DNA of 64,000 bases, from contig JAUCBJ010009039.1 in assembly GCA_032718475.1 (NCBI GenBank), forward strand, positions 33,885 to 97,884, given 5' to 3'. Under the pieces are notes generated by a model that was not told the DNA's origin, did no database searches, and was given only the letters and a program-made list of their open reading frames with translations. The DNA comes from Nemertoderma westbladi. Its lineage: Eukaryota; Xenacoelomorpha; Nemertodermatida; Nemertodermatidae. A program made the position numbers and the translations under genes. Shown here piece after piece: positions 55,201-64,000 of this stretch (positions are counted from its first letter, which is position 1; each line of letters begins with the position of its first letter).

Positions 55201-55823
55201 ACTTCGCTAGCAGTATAGATGCGTGTAGGCTCCACACCTTGCGCATGAAATACTTCAGACCTAACAGGTTGACACATTGTTACAGGGGGTGGTGGTATAC
55301 CCTTTTGTGTATTTACTAATTTATCGCGTTCTAACGCTATACTTTGCTGCACTTCTTGCAACTCTAACCTACTTTCCCTTACTGTGCCCTTGAACTGCTT
55401 AACAGTCTCCTGCATCTGCCCGAGCAGGAGATCCATCCCCCGCCGTCTCTCATCCACCCACTCGACCGCCGAAGCGGGAGCAGCCAACGTTGTAGCGGGC
55501 AGACGAGGGACAACAGGCGACAAATCATTAATATTTCGCTCGGAGTCCAGGACATGAACTGTCTCATGGGCTGTTCTGCTGGGCACATGTAGCTTAGTGC
55601 TGTGCAGAGGGAATTTAGAGATAGGTTCAGGGAGTACAGGTGTCTCTATCACCGAGGGGGTGGCTTCAAGAACAGGCCTAATTATTTCAGGCTCATCTAC
55701 TATAGTAGGGAGTCTTTCTATTTTAATTATTTGGTCTGTGGATTCTGTACTACCTAAGCCTGTGTTAGTTAGTTGCCTTCTAACAGCTGGGGGCAAATCA
55801 GGCAATTTCTGACGGTGGGACAT
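52270..55823 (-). pseudogene. BEL/Pao gag-protease-RT, truncated in the RT
   Basis: The main frame has an ATG at 55823 and 1077 codons to 52590. Residues about 268-445 are the Pao-type Gag domain (VKFNGDEMKWLPFNEYYKDN, LIECLEGSPKLMALKF). Zinc knuckles start at C553, C586 and C605. The aspartic protease has LLDSGSTGTFID (D729). The RT lead-in (RRLTANSSAKEMYQTQLKKF) follows. A one-base frame change near 52596 moves the RT start (VVFDGSALYMGQSLN, GPNLLQSLLGILLRLRQYSI, DLEGMFLQV) into another frame, and similarity ends near 52312, so the RT catalytic box, RNase H and integrase are missing. It lies upstream of the visible CMTR1 exons on the same strand, probably within a CMTR1 intron. Confidence 0.92.
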
Positions 55824-55886
55824 TCTTCTACGTCTGCTGAGACGAGATCTATTTCCTCCACCTTCAGTATCGGTGGTATCGCCTTC

Positions 55887-57440
55887 CTAAGATGATGTAT
55901 ATCCCTGTCTTTTGGGAGTAGATCGATTCATCATCTGCATATTACTAGCTGTTAACTGTTTATTTATGCAGTCTTGATTCTCTTGAATATTTTCCAACTC
56001 TAGTTGGGTGGTCTCTTCAGATGCTCTTCGTTCTGCTTCTGCCACTGCTCGCTTTCTTTCGACTTCTGCCGCTTTTCTTTCTGATTCCGCCGCTGCCGCT
56101 TTTGCCTCTGCCGCTGCCACCTTTCTTTCCGCTTCTACTGCTGCAGCTGCCGCTTTTGCCTCTGCCGCTGCCGCTTTTGCCTCTGCCGCTGCCTCTGCCG
56201 CTTTTCTATCCACTTCTACCGCTTTTCTTTCTGCTTCTGCCTCTGCTGCTGCCGCTGCTGCTATCTTTCTGTCTTCTATACGTTTTTCCTTTACTTGTTC
56301 TTCTTGGACTCTAGTGATGCGGAGGCGTTCATCAAATTTAGCTTGGTTCGCAGCTCTCATATCCGCATCGATTGCGTCCAACACAAACTTGGCTCCTTCA
56401 CTGTTAGGGCTAAGTCCATCTAGCCTTCTCCTCAACTCTTCATCTCCTACAAAACGTTGATAGTCCGACAGATAGATGTCAATAGCATCCCTCTTATGCG
56501 GTTTCTCTACCGTCGCTTCACTTTCCACTTGGGAAAATGTAGCGTCTGTGGATTCTCCATGGGTTGAGCGCTCAGCTAACTGAGATTTCCACGGGGCAGT
56601 TCTTTGAACTTGGAGACTCACCCGCTGTAACCAAGTCTTTACGGCAACTTGCAACGACGTGTCTTGTTTTCTTTTCGAAGCCTCCTCAAAGGCCGATAGG
56701 ATTAGTCTGATTCTTAGAATTCTTTCTCGAACTTGATAAAGCAGCTCTCCCTGCTCTTGAGGTCCTTGTGGTTGTCTAAACAATTGTTCTTCTAATCGCT
56801 CCATGGAGCTGAAGAATCCCTGTACGTATCCGGCTGCGGACCTCTTCCACACAGCTGGATCGATGGTTTCCTTGGTTACTCCCATCCTGTGTATGTCTTC
56901 CCAGGCAGCTTCCGATAAGTCAAATGGGAGTCCGGGTCCGGGGAAGTTCCATTGCGACTCAACAATAGACTTCAGTTCTTCCCTTGTGTATCCCGCATAA
57001 CTATCCTTAGTCGATCGCTTATTTCTCGCCCAATCGATCTGGTGTTCCTCCACAGCAATCAATAACCTAGTGAGTACGGCTGCAGGAAGGATGAGAAGGG
57101 GATCCGAATAAACCGCATCTGTCATCTTTGCTCCGTGCTCGGGTGTCAGCTCTACAGTATCCGCACTACTGGAGCTGTCGGGCCGCTGAGAAATAAGTTC
57201 TCGGCTCGCGGGTTGTTGCTGTTCCGCTGCTTCTTGGTCCCGCTTGACCTGAGCTCGAGTGCCTATGATAGACCTACGGTGTTGGACCAGCCTAGGGTCT
57301 GATATTACTACTGGGGGAATGATCTTTCTTACAGTAGGAGGTGAGTTGAACTTCGGTCTCACACGTTCCACACTCCTATCTGGGTCACAGATGGTTGTAT
57401 CTAGGAGACTGTCTGACAGGTTTTGCTTGCTGTCAGACAT
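55887..57440 (-). CDS. 517-residue coiled-coil ORF upstream of BEL gag, same frame
   Basis: ATG at 57440 (MSDSKQNLSDSLLD); TAG at 55889-55887. The N-terminal half is polar. A central region has SYAGYTREELKSIVESQWNF and AGYVQGFFSSMERLEEQLF. Residues about 380-490 are an Ala/Glu/Lys/Arg heptad-like run of AEAKAAAAE type, certainly helical and probably a coiled coil. It ends NRSTPKRQGYTSS. The gag-pol ORF lies downstream in the same frame: 21 sense codons after the TAG lead to its ATG. I do not know a named family. It may be an extra N-terminal part of the BEL polyprotein, or a separate element protein. Confidence 0.7.
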   Translation of the reverse strand: MSDSKQNLSDSLLDTTICDPDRSVERVRPKFNSPPTVRKIIPPVVISDPRLVQHRRSIIGTRAQVKRDQEAAEQQQPASRELISQRPDSSSSADTVELTPEHGAKMTDAVYSDPLLILPAAVLTRLLIAVEEHQIDWARNKRSTKDSYAGYTREELKSIVESQWNFPGPGLPFDLSEAAWEDIHRMGVTKETIDPAVWKRSAAGYVQGFFSSMERLEEQLFRQPQGPQEQGELLYQVRERILRIRLILSAFEEASKRKQDTSLQVAVKTWLQRVSLQVQRTAPWKSQLAERSTHGESTDATFSQVESEATVEKPHKRDAIDIYLSDYQRFVGDEELRRRLDGLSPNSEGAKFVLDAIDADMRAANQAKFDERLRITRVQEEQVKEKRIEDRKIAAAAAAEAEAERKAVEVDRKAAEAAAEAKAAAAEAKAAAAAVEAERKVAAAEAKAAAAESERKAAEVERKRAVAEAERRASEETTQLELENIQENQDCINKQLTASNMQMMNRSTPKRQGYTSS

Positions 57441-58159
57441 GTTTGTTTGTACAGTTGAATGCCTACTGCTATGTTACAGTTAAAGCAAATCTAGTAATTC
57501 AGTATCAACTGATAGCCTAGTAATTAATTACCGATATCGTCACTGAATGTAACTTGATATATATATAATATATTAGAATACCGGTATGCTTATAGTATAT
57601 ATAAGTATTATTACAGACTAGGTTTGTCACAGAATACCGGTATGTATTTTCAGCACAAATATATATAAATATATAATAGGCCTATCGTGAATACCGGTAT
57701 ACAGCTTACACTTATAGTATATATAAGTATAATTATGAACTAGAATTAATTACAGAATACCGGTATAATTTCAGCCTAAATTTATAAATATATAATAAGC
57801 CTATGGTAAATACCGGTATGTCAATTATTTTGGAATAATTGAATTTCTGAATTTTAGGGGTTACTTCGTTACTTTAACTTACTTTATTACCGTTATTTAA
57901 GCAGTAGTCCAACTGATATTAAGACCTAATTGTTGTATGGCAGGCCTACTATTTATAAATCGTTTGAGTTGATTTATAATATATATACCCGTTAAAATGG
58001 GTTTTTGTCAATATTTGAAATAAATGTTATTATTTCTGGGGGGAGTCACTACACAGAAGCTGTACGCTCTCAGTGGAGTGCTACTTTTTGGACACTAAAA
58101 CAAATAATTCTAATTTACCTAAGTTACTTAATACACATACACATACACATACTTGTATT
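57441..58159. promoter_or_regulatory. BEL element 5' region with phased ATACCGGTAT palindromes
   Basis: ATACCGGTAT occurs at 57578, 57634, 57691, 57757 and 57810, that is every 53-66 bp, inside two diverged ~120-bp units that also share TATAGTATATATAAGTAT and AATATATAATA-GCCTAT. It lies upstream of the BEL ORFs, where the LTR and leader should be. Promoter or binding-site function is inference; LTR ends were not defined. Confidence 0.4.
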
Positions 58160-60375
58160 ACACAAAAATAAGAAATCCCTAAGCCCTACCAAAATTGCTT
58201 TCAGAACAGAAGTAGGGGCAAAAATAACGTCTGATCGCCATAAAATAGCATCTATTTTCAACGAACATTTTTCAACTATTGGACCAAAACTTGCCAGTAC
58301 AATACCCCGATCTAACCGATGCCCTACCCGCCACATTAACCATCGACACTCGAATTCATTTACTCTTATTGAAACTTCTGTAGCTGAAATTCACTACCTA
58401 CTTTTACAAATAAATGAAAACAGCGCTACTAATGACAACTTTCCCAGTAAATTATTAAAAATTGCTGCTGAACACATTGCACCTCATCTAGCATATTTAT
58501 TTAACCTATGTATCACAATAGGTCATTATCCAGTTTCTCTTAAACAATCTAAAATAATCCCATGTTTTAAGGGGGGTGATCCACTAGATTCTAATAACTA
58601 TAGGCCAATATCATTATTGCCAGTTTTTACAAAAATTCTAGAACAGGTTATATACTCACAGCTTCAATCTTATTTAGATCGTTTCTGTATTTTGACTGCA
58701 TCACAATTCGGTTTTCGAAAGAGGATTTCTATGGCTTCGGCTATTCTAACGGTTACAGAAAAAATTAGATTTCACCTTGACTCAAAAGAATCTATCTGCG
58801 CAATTTATCTAGATTTAAAAAAAGTGTTTGATACGCTGAACCACTCTACCTTATTTAAAAAATTAGAATCTTACGGAATTCGAGGCACCCCCCAGACTTT
58901 ACTTAGGAGTTTTCTAACAGACCGTACACAATCAGTATCCTTAAATGGCGTAATCTCACCCACTCTTCCGGTAACCTGCGGAACGCCCCAGGGTTCAGTC
59001 CTTTCACCATTGCCGTTGTCGTCGTCGTCGTTGTCGTCGTCGTCGTTGTCGTCGTCGTTACGATTTTGACATGCTAATAACTTTGTCGGATTTAAAGCTG
59101 CCAAGTTGAAAATTTGTAGGTATCAATATGAGCAAAAGTTGAGATTTTTGAGAGACTTTCAGACACCATCAGTGCAATGGTCTCCCGCTAGAGGGCCACA
59201 TGTCTAAACATTAAATGGCCACCCATTTCTTTGCTTTTAATCCGTTTAAGCTGAAACTTGGGAAGTATGTACTAGACCATTAGCTGTAAATTTCAAAGGA
59301 GGCTAATCTGTCTGCAGTTCTCCAGTCTGCCGCTAGAGGGCGAAATGTCCCGAATGTGAAATTATTCTTCCATTTAGTTGTTTATGATCTGATTACGCTG
59401 AAACTTGTCATATATGTACTAGATGACATCCTGAGTCTTTGTGTGGATTGTAATCGGTCCGAAGTTTTCCAGTCTCCCGCTAGAGGGCCACATGTCTAAA
59501 CATTAAATGGCCACCCATTTCTTTGCTTTTAATCCGTTTAAGCTGAAACTTGGGAAGTATGTACTAGACCATTAGCTGTAAATTTCAAAGGAGGCTAATC
59601 TGTCTGCAGTTCTCCAGTCTGCCGCTAGAGGGCGAAATGTCCCGAATGTGAAATTATTCTTCCATTTAGTTGTTTATGATCTGATTACGCTGAAACTTGT
59701 CATATATGTACTAGAAGACATCCTAAGTCTTTGTGTGGACAGTAATCGGTCCGGAGTTTTCGAGTCTGCCGCTAGAGGGCGAAATGTAGGAAAGTGATAA
59801 CCTTTGCGAATTCCTTGATCTTAATCTATTTAAGCTGAATTTTGGAATATACAGTACCGGTATGTACTAGACCACATGCCTCGTCTTTGTGAGGAAGGTG
59901 ATCGATCCGTAGTTCTTTAATATGCCGCTAGAGGGCTAAATGTATGAAAGTGAAAACCTTCCAACATTTCGTTATTTATGATCCGTCAATCGGAAACTTG
60001 GTAGATATGTAATAGACCATAGGATGTGGCTTTGTAGGGAAACTAATCCTTCCTTCTTCAGTTACCCAGTCTCCCGCTAGAGGGTTAACGTTTTCCGGGA
60101 AAATCTTCTCCTATGTTTTTATAATCCTTTCGAGTTGATACTTAGCATTAACTCATTTCACGTGCTGCGCGAAGGCCCCACTTCGTGTTTCTTTTATATG
60201 TGAACGACATACCGGATGCATCCAAATTTTTGACAACTTTATTTGCCAACGATACGACGTTACTGGGCTTCAATTCAGACTTAAAATTATTGATTAACAA
60301 CACAAACACTGAACTGGAAAAAATTTCGGACTGGCTTATAGACAACTCATTATCACTACAGTCCCTTCAGACTTA
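58160..60375 (+). pseudogene. CR1-like LINE reverse transcriptase fragment, interrupted
   Basis: Coding similarity starts near 58165, with FFSTIGPKLAS-like FNEHFSTIGPKLAST, and follows the LINE at 10.6-17.4 kb: HLAYLFNLC, KIIPCFKGGDP, NYRPISLLPVF, QFGFRKR, LDLKKVFDTLN (usual A changed to V), TCGTPQGSVLSP. At about 59012 an insertion of ~1.17 kb breaks the RT. It resumes at about 60184 with FLLYVNDIPD and LFANDTTLLG, where the catalytic second residue of YADD is changed to Asn (FAND). The fragment ends near 60360. It is an inactive copy, truncated at both ends. Confidence 0.88.
59012..60183 (+). mobile_element. Insertion with ~146-bp repeat monomers and CTCF-like sites
   Basis: It interrupts the LINE reverse transcriptase exactly at a coding position. 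It begins with a GTCGTC(G/T) microsatellite and ends ACGTGCTGCGCGAAGGCCCC. Monomers of about 146 bp each carry CCGCTAGAGGG, starting at 59185, 59330, 59477, 59622, 59769, 59925 and 60074. Two monomers form a 292-bp unit that is duplicated nearly exactly (59181 and 59473). The core CCGCTAGAGGGC fits the bilaterian CTCF consensus at all but one position. No coding frame is present. A diverged one-monomer copy is at 43500-43935. Confidence 0.8.
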
Positions 60376-60685
60376 ACAACAGTCAGACAACAGTCCAGCC
60401 TACAAATTATCTGTACAATCTGAGCAGGCTTACACGCCTTCTGCTCAATATTGGCCTACAAATAAATAAAACTGACAGAAATAAGTAAACCATACAAAGG
60501 AATAAGGGGTGATCAATCCCTAATCCCCTAACAGCCTACAATATACAATATATCACAATCGAAATAATACTGCTGTACCTGTACTGCTGTAAGTACCGGT
60601 CCGGGTGGTTAGGTAGTCAGGCCTACTGGGTACCGGTTGCCGGTACTTCAGCTTTATTGCCTACCGCAATACAGAAGCTATATCT
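60376..60685. other. Gene-free spacer
   Basis: AT-rich, with ACCGGT and TAGGCCTA palindromes. No exon or RNA gene is recognised. Confidence 0.4.
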
Positions 60686-61460
60686 GTTATTGTTCGCGCT
60701 TTTAGACCTTTAGCAGTTTAACCTGCCAAATTGGGATGTCTTCTAGATAATGAATCTTCTTTAGCCTATGACGAGTATTTGATACACTACATTAGCCGAA
60801 GCCAGTCTATGCGCGACCATTCACCCGCTGGATATACCCGGGAGACTGGATTCGGAAGCCTAACCGTATTGCGGTGTAGGCCTACTATATTATTCGACTG
60901 ATCGTAATATATAATCTCTGACAAATATTATTCACTTTCGGGAAATATTAACAGTTCCTTTAGGACGTGGCGCTCTAAATATGTAAACAGATTTATGACT
61001 TAAACTAGACACAACGGGATGGCTATAGATTCACATATATGGCGCATTCTTTAGGAGATGCTTTGTTATCAGTCACAATCATACACAATACTGCACAATG
61101 ATGCACACCGATCTGCCAACCTTCACTAATTTTAGTCACATATAAAGAGAACAACAACCAATACATGTAGTGCCTATGAAATAGCATTAGATTCACTTCA
61201 AAACCACTTTAATGTAAGTCGCAATCGTTATATGTAACCGGTTTCTCTTACCTTCAGTATATCAAGAAGATTGAGGGTTTGTAATTATTTATCGGTATTC
61301 CAGATATAATAATATTCCATCAACAGATATAATGAATAACCGACAGTAAATAGCAGTACAAATGTTAAGGTATGAATGGTTATTTATGTTATGAATTGAT
61401 ATGATAACAGATATACGTTCTATAATTAAGCCTACTAATGTTGGGCTAAAGACTGAAAAC
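60686..61460. repeat. Dispersed repeat, copy B
   Basis: Second copy of the repeat at 28119-28935, same orientation, with about 70-80 percent identity judged by eye over shared blocks. It starts TTCGCGCTTTTAGACC and fades after CCTACTAATGTTGGGC. Confidence 0.85.
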
Positions 61461-62372
61461 ACAGAGATTCCAAAAGCCAGTCTTCTGGGCTCAGGACAAA
61501 ATGTAAACATTGACCCATAATGCATTGCGCGATTTCCTGGAGGTTTCTGTACAAAAAGCAGGAGAATCGCTCTGATTGGTTGACCGAACAAAGAAACACC
61601 AGAGAACAAGGAAAAAGCTACACGTGTACAGCTCAGCTGTTAGCTGTCGTCATAGTAACTACACTGTTTCAAGAGGATCTAGCGCATTGCGTCATAGAAT
61701 TGCTAATTATGTCCGCTAAAGTACACATACAGAAGAAATGGCTTTGTATGTCCACTAAAACAACAGTACAGTAAGGATACGGCCTTTTATGCCTGTCAAA
61801 CCAACCACAGAGCTCTTTACGGGGAAAATAACCGGCCAATTCCGCAAAAGCTTTTACAACCTCCTCTACAGGGGCAACACTAGTTGGAGAGTAGCACACA
61901 ATCAGAACCACCTTAGGAAACTTCTTAGCCACCTCCATGCAGCATAAAGGAGGTGCCACCTGTAGCTGCATAGACCCTCTTACTAGGGCAAATCTGGTCC
62001 TGTAACTAGGACCCCCTTCGTTCTGGGATAAGGACGCCCTTGGTCCTGGATTAAGGACCCATATACTTGGCTGCAGGGGTATATGGCCTGGCCAGGCAGA
62101 TGGTGATCTACTAATGGCTGGTCAGGAGTAGAGTGTTCTCATGTCCACTCTGAGTGCACTTCACTGCGACCTGAACCTGGCAGCAGGGGTACAGGGCATG
62201 ACCCAGCAGATGAGCTGTACAGCCAATGGTGGGTCATGTGCGTCCGAGTAGATATGGGTGATGGACCCCATATCTGACTCCACTGCGTCACCCACCCTGT
62301 GGAATGGCAAACCAGGGTGTGGTATTTGCCCCGAGAGCTGACTCGGCATAAAAGCACCCCCCAACCCCCACT
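61461..62372. other. RTE-like LINE 5' region with inverted endonuclease fragment
   Basis: About 61875-61940, read on the minus strand, repeats the endonuclease segment encoded at 62970-63045 (GCTAAGAAGTTTCCTAAGGT and the following ~50 bases) almost exactly, so a piece of the LINE has been copied in inverse. 62040-62340 is GC-rich with GGGTACAGGGCATGACCCAG and related ATATGGCCTGGCCAGGCAG repeats, and is probably the LINE 5' untranslated region. Confidence 0.6.
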
Positions 62373-64000
62373 ATGGATTACATTAGTAATGCGGAGGTCC
62401 AGCCACTAGAGGCCAGTGGAATGACTGGACACAATCGGCCTCACAGGCGTCAGTTATCTCCTGACCGGCTGCCTGTCTCACCGCCTACTGGAGAGAGAGC
62501 GGCAAACAATTCTTTGAGTCCCTTTCCTGATGACCTTTCTGGCCCAAACCCTGGGACACCAGGGAGGCCAGATTGTGAGGGGGAGAGGGATTCTGGAGTT
62601 GGAGGCTACTCTCATGTTCCACACCGACCAACAAAGCCATTGGTGAATCTGAGGCAAGTCACTAGACTAGCCTCAGTAAACACCCTAACACTCGGGTCCC
62701 CAATGCGACAAGGTGAGCTGACTGCCTTGGCAGATAATCTTTCTCTTAGTGCAGTGGGTGTTCAAGAGCACCGAATGCAGACTGGACAGACTGATGAGGT
62801 TCTGATTAAGAACATGGGGGGCGGTTGGCGACTCGCCCTCGCTTCAGCAGATGATAGTGGCAATGGTGGAAATGGTCTATTGATGAATCCAACTGCACAT
62901 GCTGCATTGGACAAAATAGACCAAATCTCTAACCGCATCATTCGTTGCTACTTCTCATGTTCTGGAAGACTGGCTAAGAAGTTTCCTAAGGTGCTTCTGA
63001 TTGTGTGCTACTCTCCAACTAGTGTTGCCCCTGTAGAGGAGGTGGAAAATTTCTACCAGAATTTCTAGCAGCTACTGATGGAATGGATCAGCATGCATTC
63101 TTATCATTCCTGGGAGACTTTAATGCAAGACTGCATCAATCACCTACATCGCCCTGGGTCTATAGCAATAGTGATAACCGAAATTCCGTTCATCTTCAGG
63201 ATTTTATCTCTGGAAATGGATTGTTTTCGGCTGGAACCCAGTTCAAGAAGCGAACTGGAAAGCTATGGACTCATAGTGGACCCAGTGGTCACAAGTCCCA
63301 GATAGACCATATGCTGTTTTGTAGGAAATACAGGAGCTATATACAAGACTGTAATGCATTTCGACTACGACCCTTTTCCAGTGATCACCGCCTTATTGTG
63401 GCCAAGGTAAGAGTTAGTCTGCGTGCTGGCAGAACAACAAAATCTGCCTTGCCGCGGCATGACTGGTCCTCTCTGTTGCAACAGCCAAGTGTGAGATCCT
63501 GCTTCACACTACAGTTGAGCAACAGGTATGAGGTTCTTGCCTCTGAGGCGGCAGATCACTGTGAGGGCTATACTGCCTTCACAGAGGCAGTTAAGTTAGT
63601 AGCTGCAGAAACAGTTCCTGTATACCCTCGAAACAGGAAACGGGCCGGGGCCCCCTGGACTGACAAAAAAAATTCAGAAGTGCCGAAATGACCTCTACAA
63701 GGCGCAGAAAGAGTCCCGTCTCAAACAGACTACAGCGGCCAACAATGCAGTTAAGGCTGCATCTAGGTCCCTGAACAGGCAGTACTCTGTTAATTTACAG
63801 GAGCTAATAAACCAACAGGTTGATGCCATCAATGATGCTGACGACAGCAGGTAATCATCCCAGGCATGGAGATCGATCAACTTGCTTGCTGGTCGAAAAA
63901 GCCAACCAACCACCAAGGTTAAGGCTGAATCACCAGCCGATTGCCTCAATGGTTGGAAGGCCCACTTTGAAAAGCTCCTCAATAATGACAGGGTTTTGCC
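62373..64000 (+). pseudogene. RTE-like LINE endonuclease region, frameshifted, runs off edge
   Basis: The ATG at 62373 (MDYISNAEVQPLEASG) opens a frame with a Pro-rich leader, then an apurinic-type endonuclease: ASVNTLTLGSPMRQGELTAL, VGVQEHRM (catalytic Glu), IVCYSPTS. One base is missing near 63057, so the frame changes to one with SFLGDFNARL, SQIDHMLF and FSSDHRLIV, the closing catalytic motifs. An A-run near 63668 shifts the frame again into a Lys-rich linker, and a TAA stands at 63852. The reverse transcriptase lies beyond the window. RTE-clade assignment is by general likeness. The copy is decayed. Confidence 0.85.

Noticed and set aside
56008-56460. 150-codon plus-strand frame rich in Ala and Ser, and an overlapping Leu/Pro-rich frame
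   Set aside because: Both are shadows of the Ala/Glu/Lys coiled-coil region encoded on the minus strand.
59012-59060. GTCGTC microsatellite as coding Ser-rich tail of the LINE protein
   Set aside because: The frame is open by chance. The RT resumes after the insertion at 60184, so the serine run is foreign sequence.

Overview
This 64 kb window is animal nuclear DNA. It carries parts of two conserved host genes, both on the minus strand and both split by introns, in a background dominated by transposable elements and tandem repeats. The palindromes TAGGCCTA and ACCGGT recur throughout. Together with BEL/Pao, CR1-like, RTE-like, hAT and P-like elements and tRNA-derived SINEs, this suggests a marine invertebrate, perhaps a deuterostome. 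The species cannot be fixed from the sequence.

Left part (1-8.1 kb): the 5' half of MAU2/SCC4, the cohesin-loader partner of NIPBL. Five coding exons run from 8105 down to 2242 with consensus splice sites. The 3' half lies beyond the left edge. Its introns hold a 20-bp minisatellite, a tRNA-SINE, a ~590-bp tandem duplication and a retroposed insertion with a perfect 15-bp target duplication.

8.7-20.5 kb: a ~0.94 kb terminal-inverted-repeat (TIR) element, then a CR1-like LINE on the minus strand (PHD finger, endonuclease, reverse transcriptase) split by a ~3.07 kb insertion, then a complete non-autonomous hAT element with an 8-bp target duplication.

20.5-29 kb: an SGNH-fold gene, a ~90-copy 26-bp satellite, an unrecognised exon-like open stretch, a P-element-like transposase remnant, and a second, truncated SGNH copy.

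29-38 kb: two related proteins with triple CCHC zinc knuckles flank a broken BEL/Pao pol. The larger protein also has a degenerate DEDD 3'-5' exonuclease-like region.

38-47 kb: a ~3.02 kb element with ~105-bp TIRs and a 10-bp direct repeat at its ends (MULE-like), AT-rich duplications, a ~1.04 kb foldback element, and a decayed SWIM-zinc-finger gene.

47.9-52 kb: the C-terminal half of CMTR1 (cap 2'-O-ribose methyltransferase). The exon that opens with the SAM-binding motif is preceded by ~48 copies of a 43-bp unit, nearly all of which repeat that exon's splice acceptor and first codons.

52-64 kb: a second BEL/Pao element (a 517-codon ORF, in-frame TAG, then gag-protease-RT), a LINE reverse transcriptase interrupted by a repeat carrying CTCF-like motifs about every 146 bp, a dispersed repeat also present at 28 kb, and an RTE-like LINE running off the right edge.

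The host genes act in different pathways (chromosome cohesion, mRNA capping). Nothing here suggests they work together; their introns and flanks have simply collected repeats.
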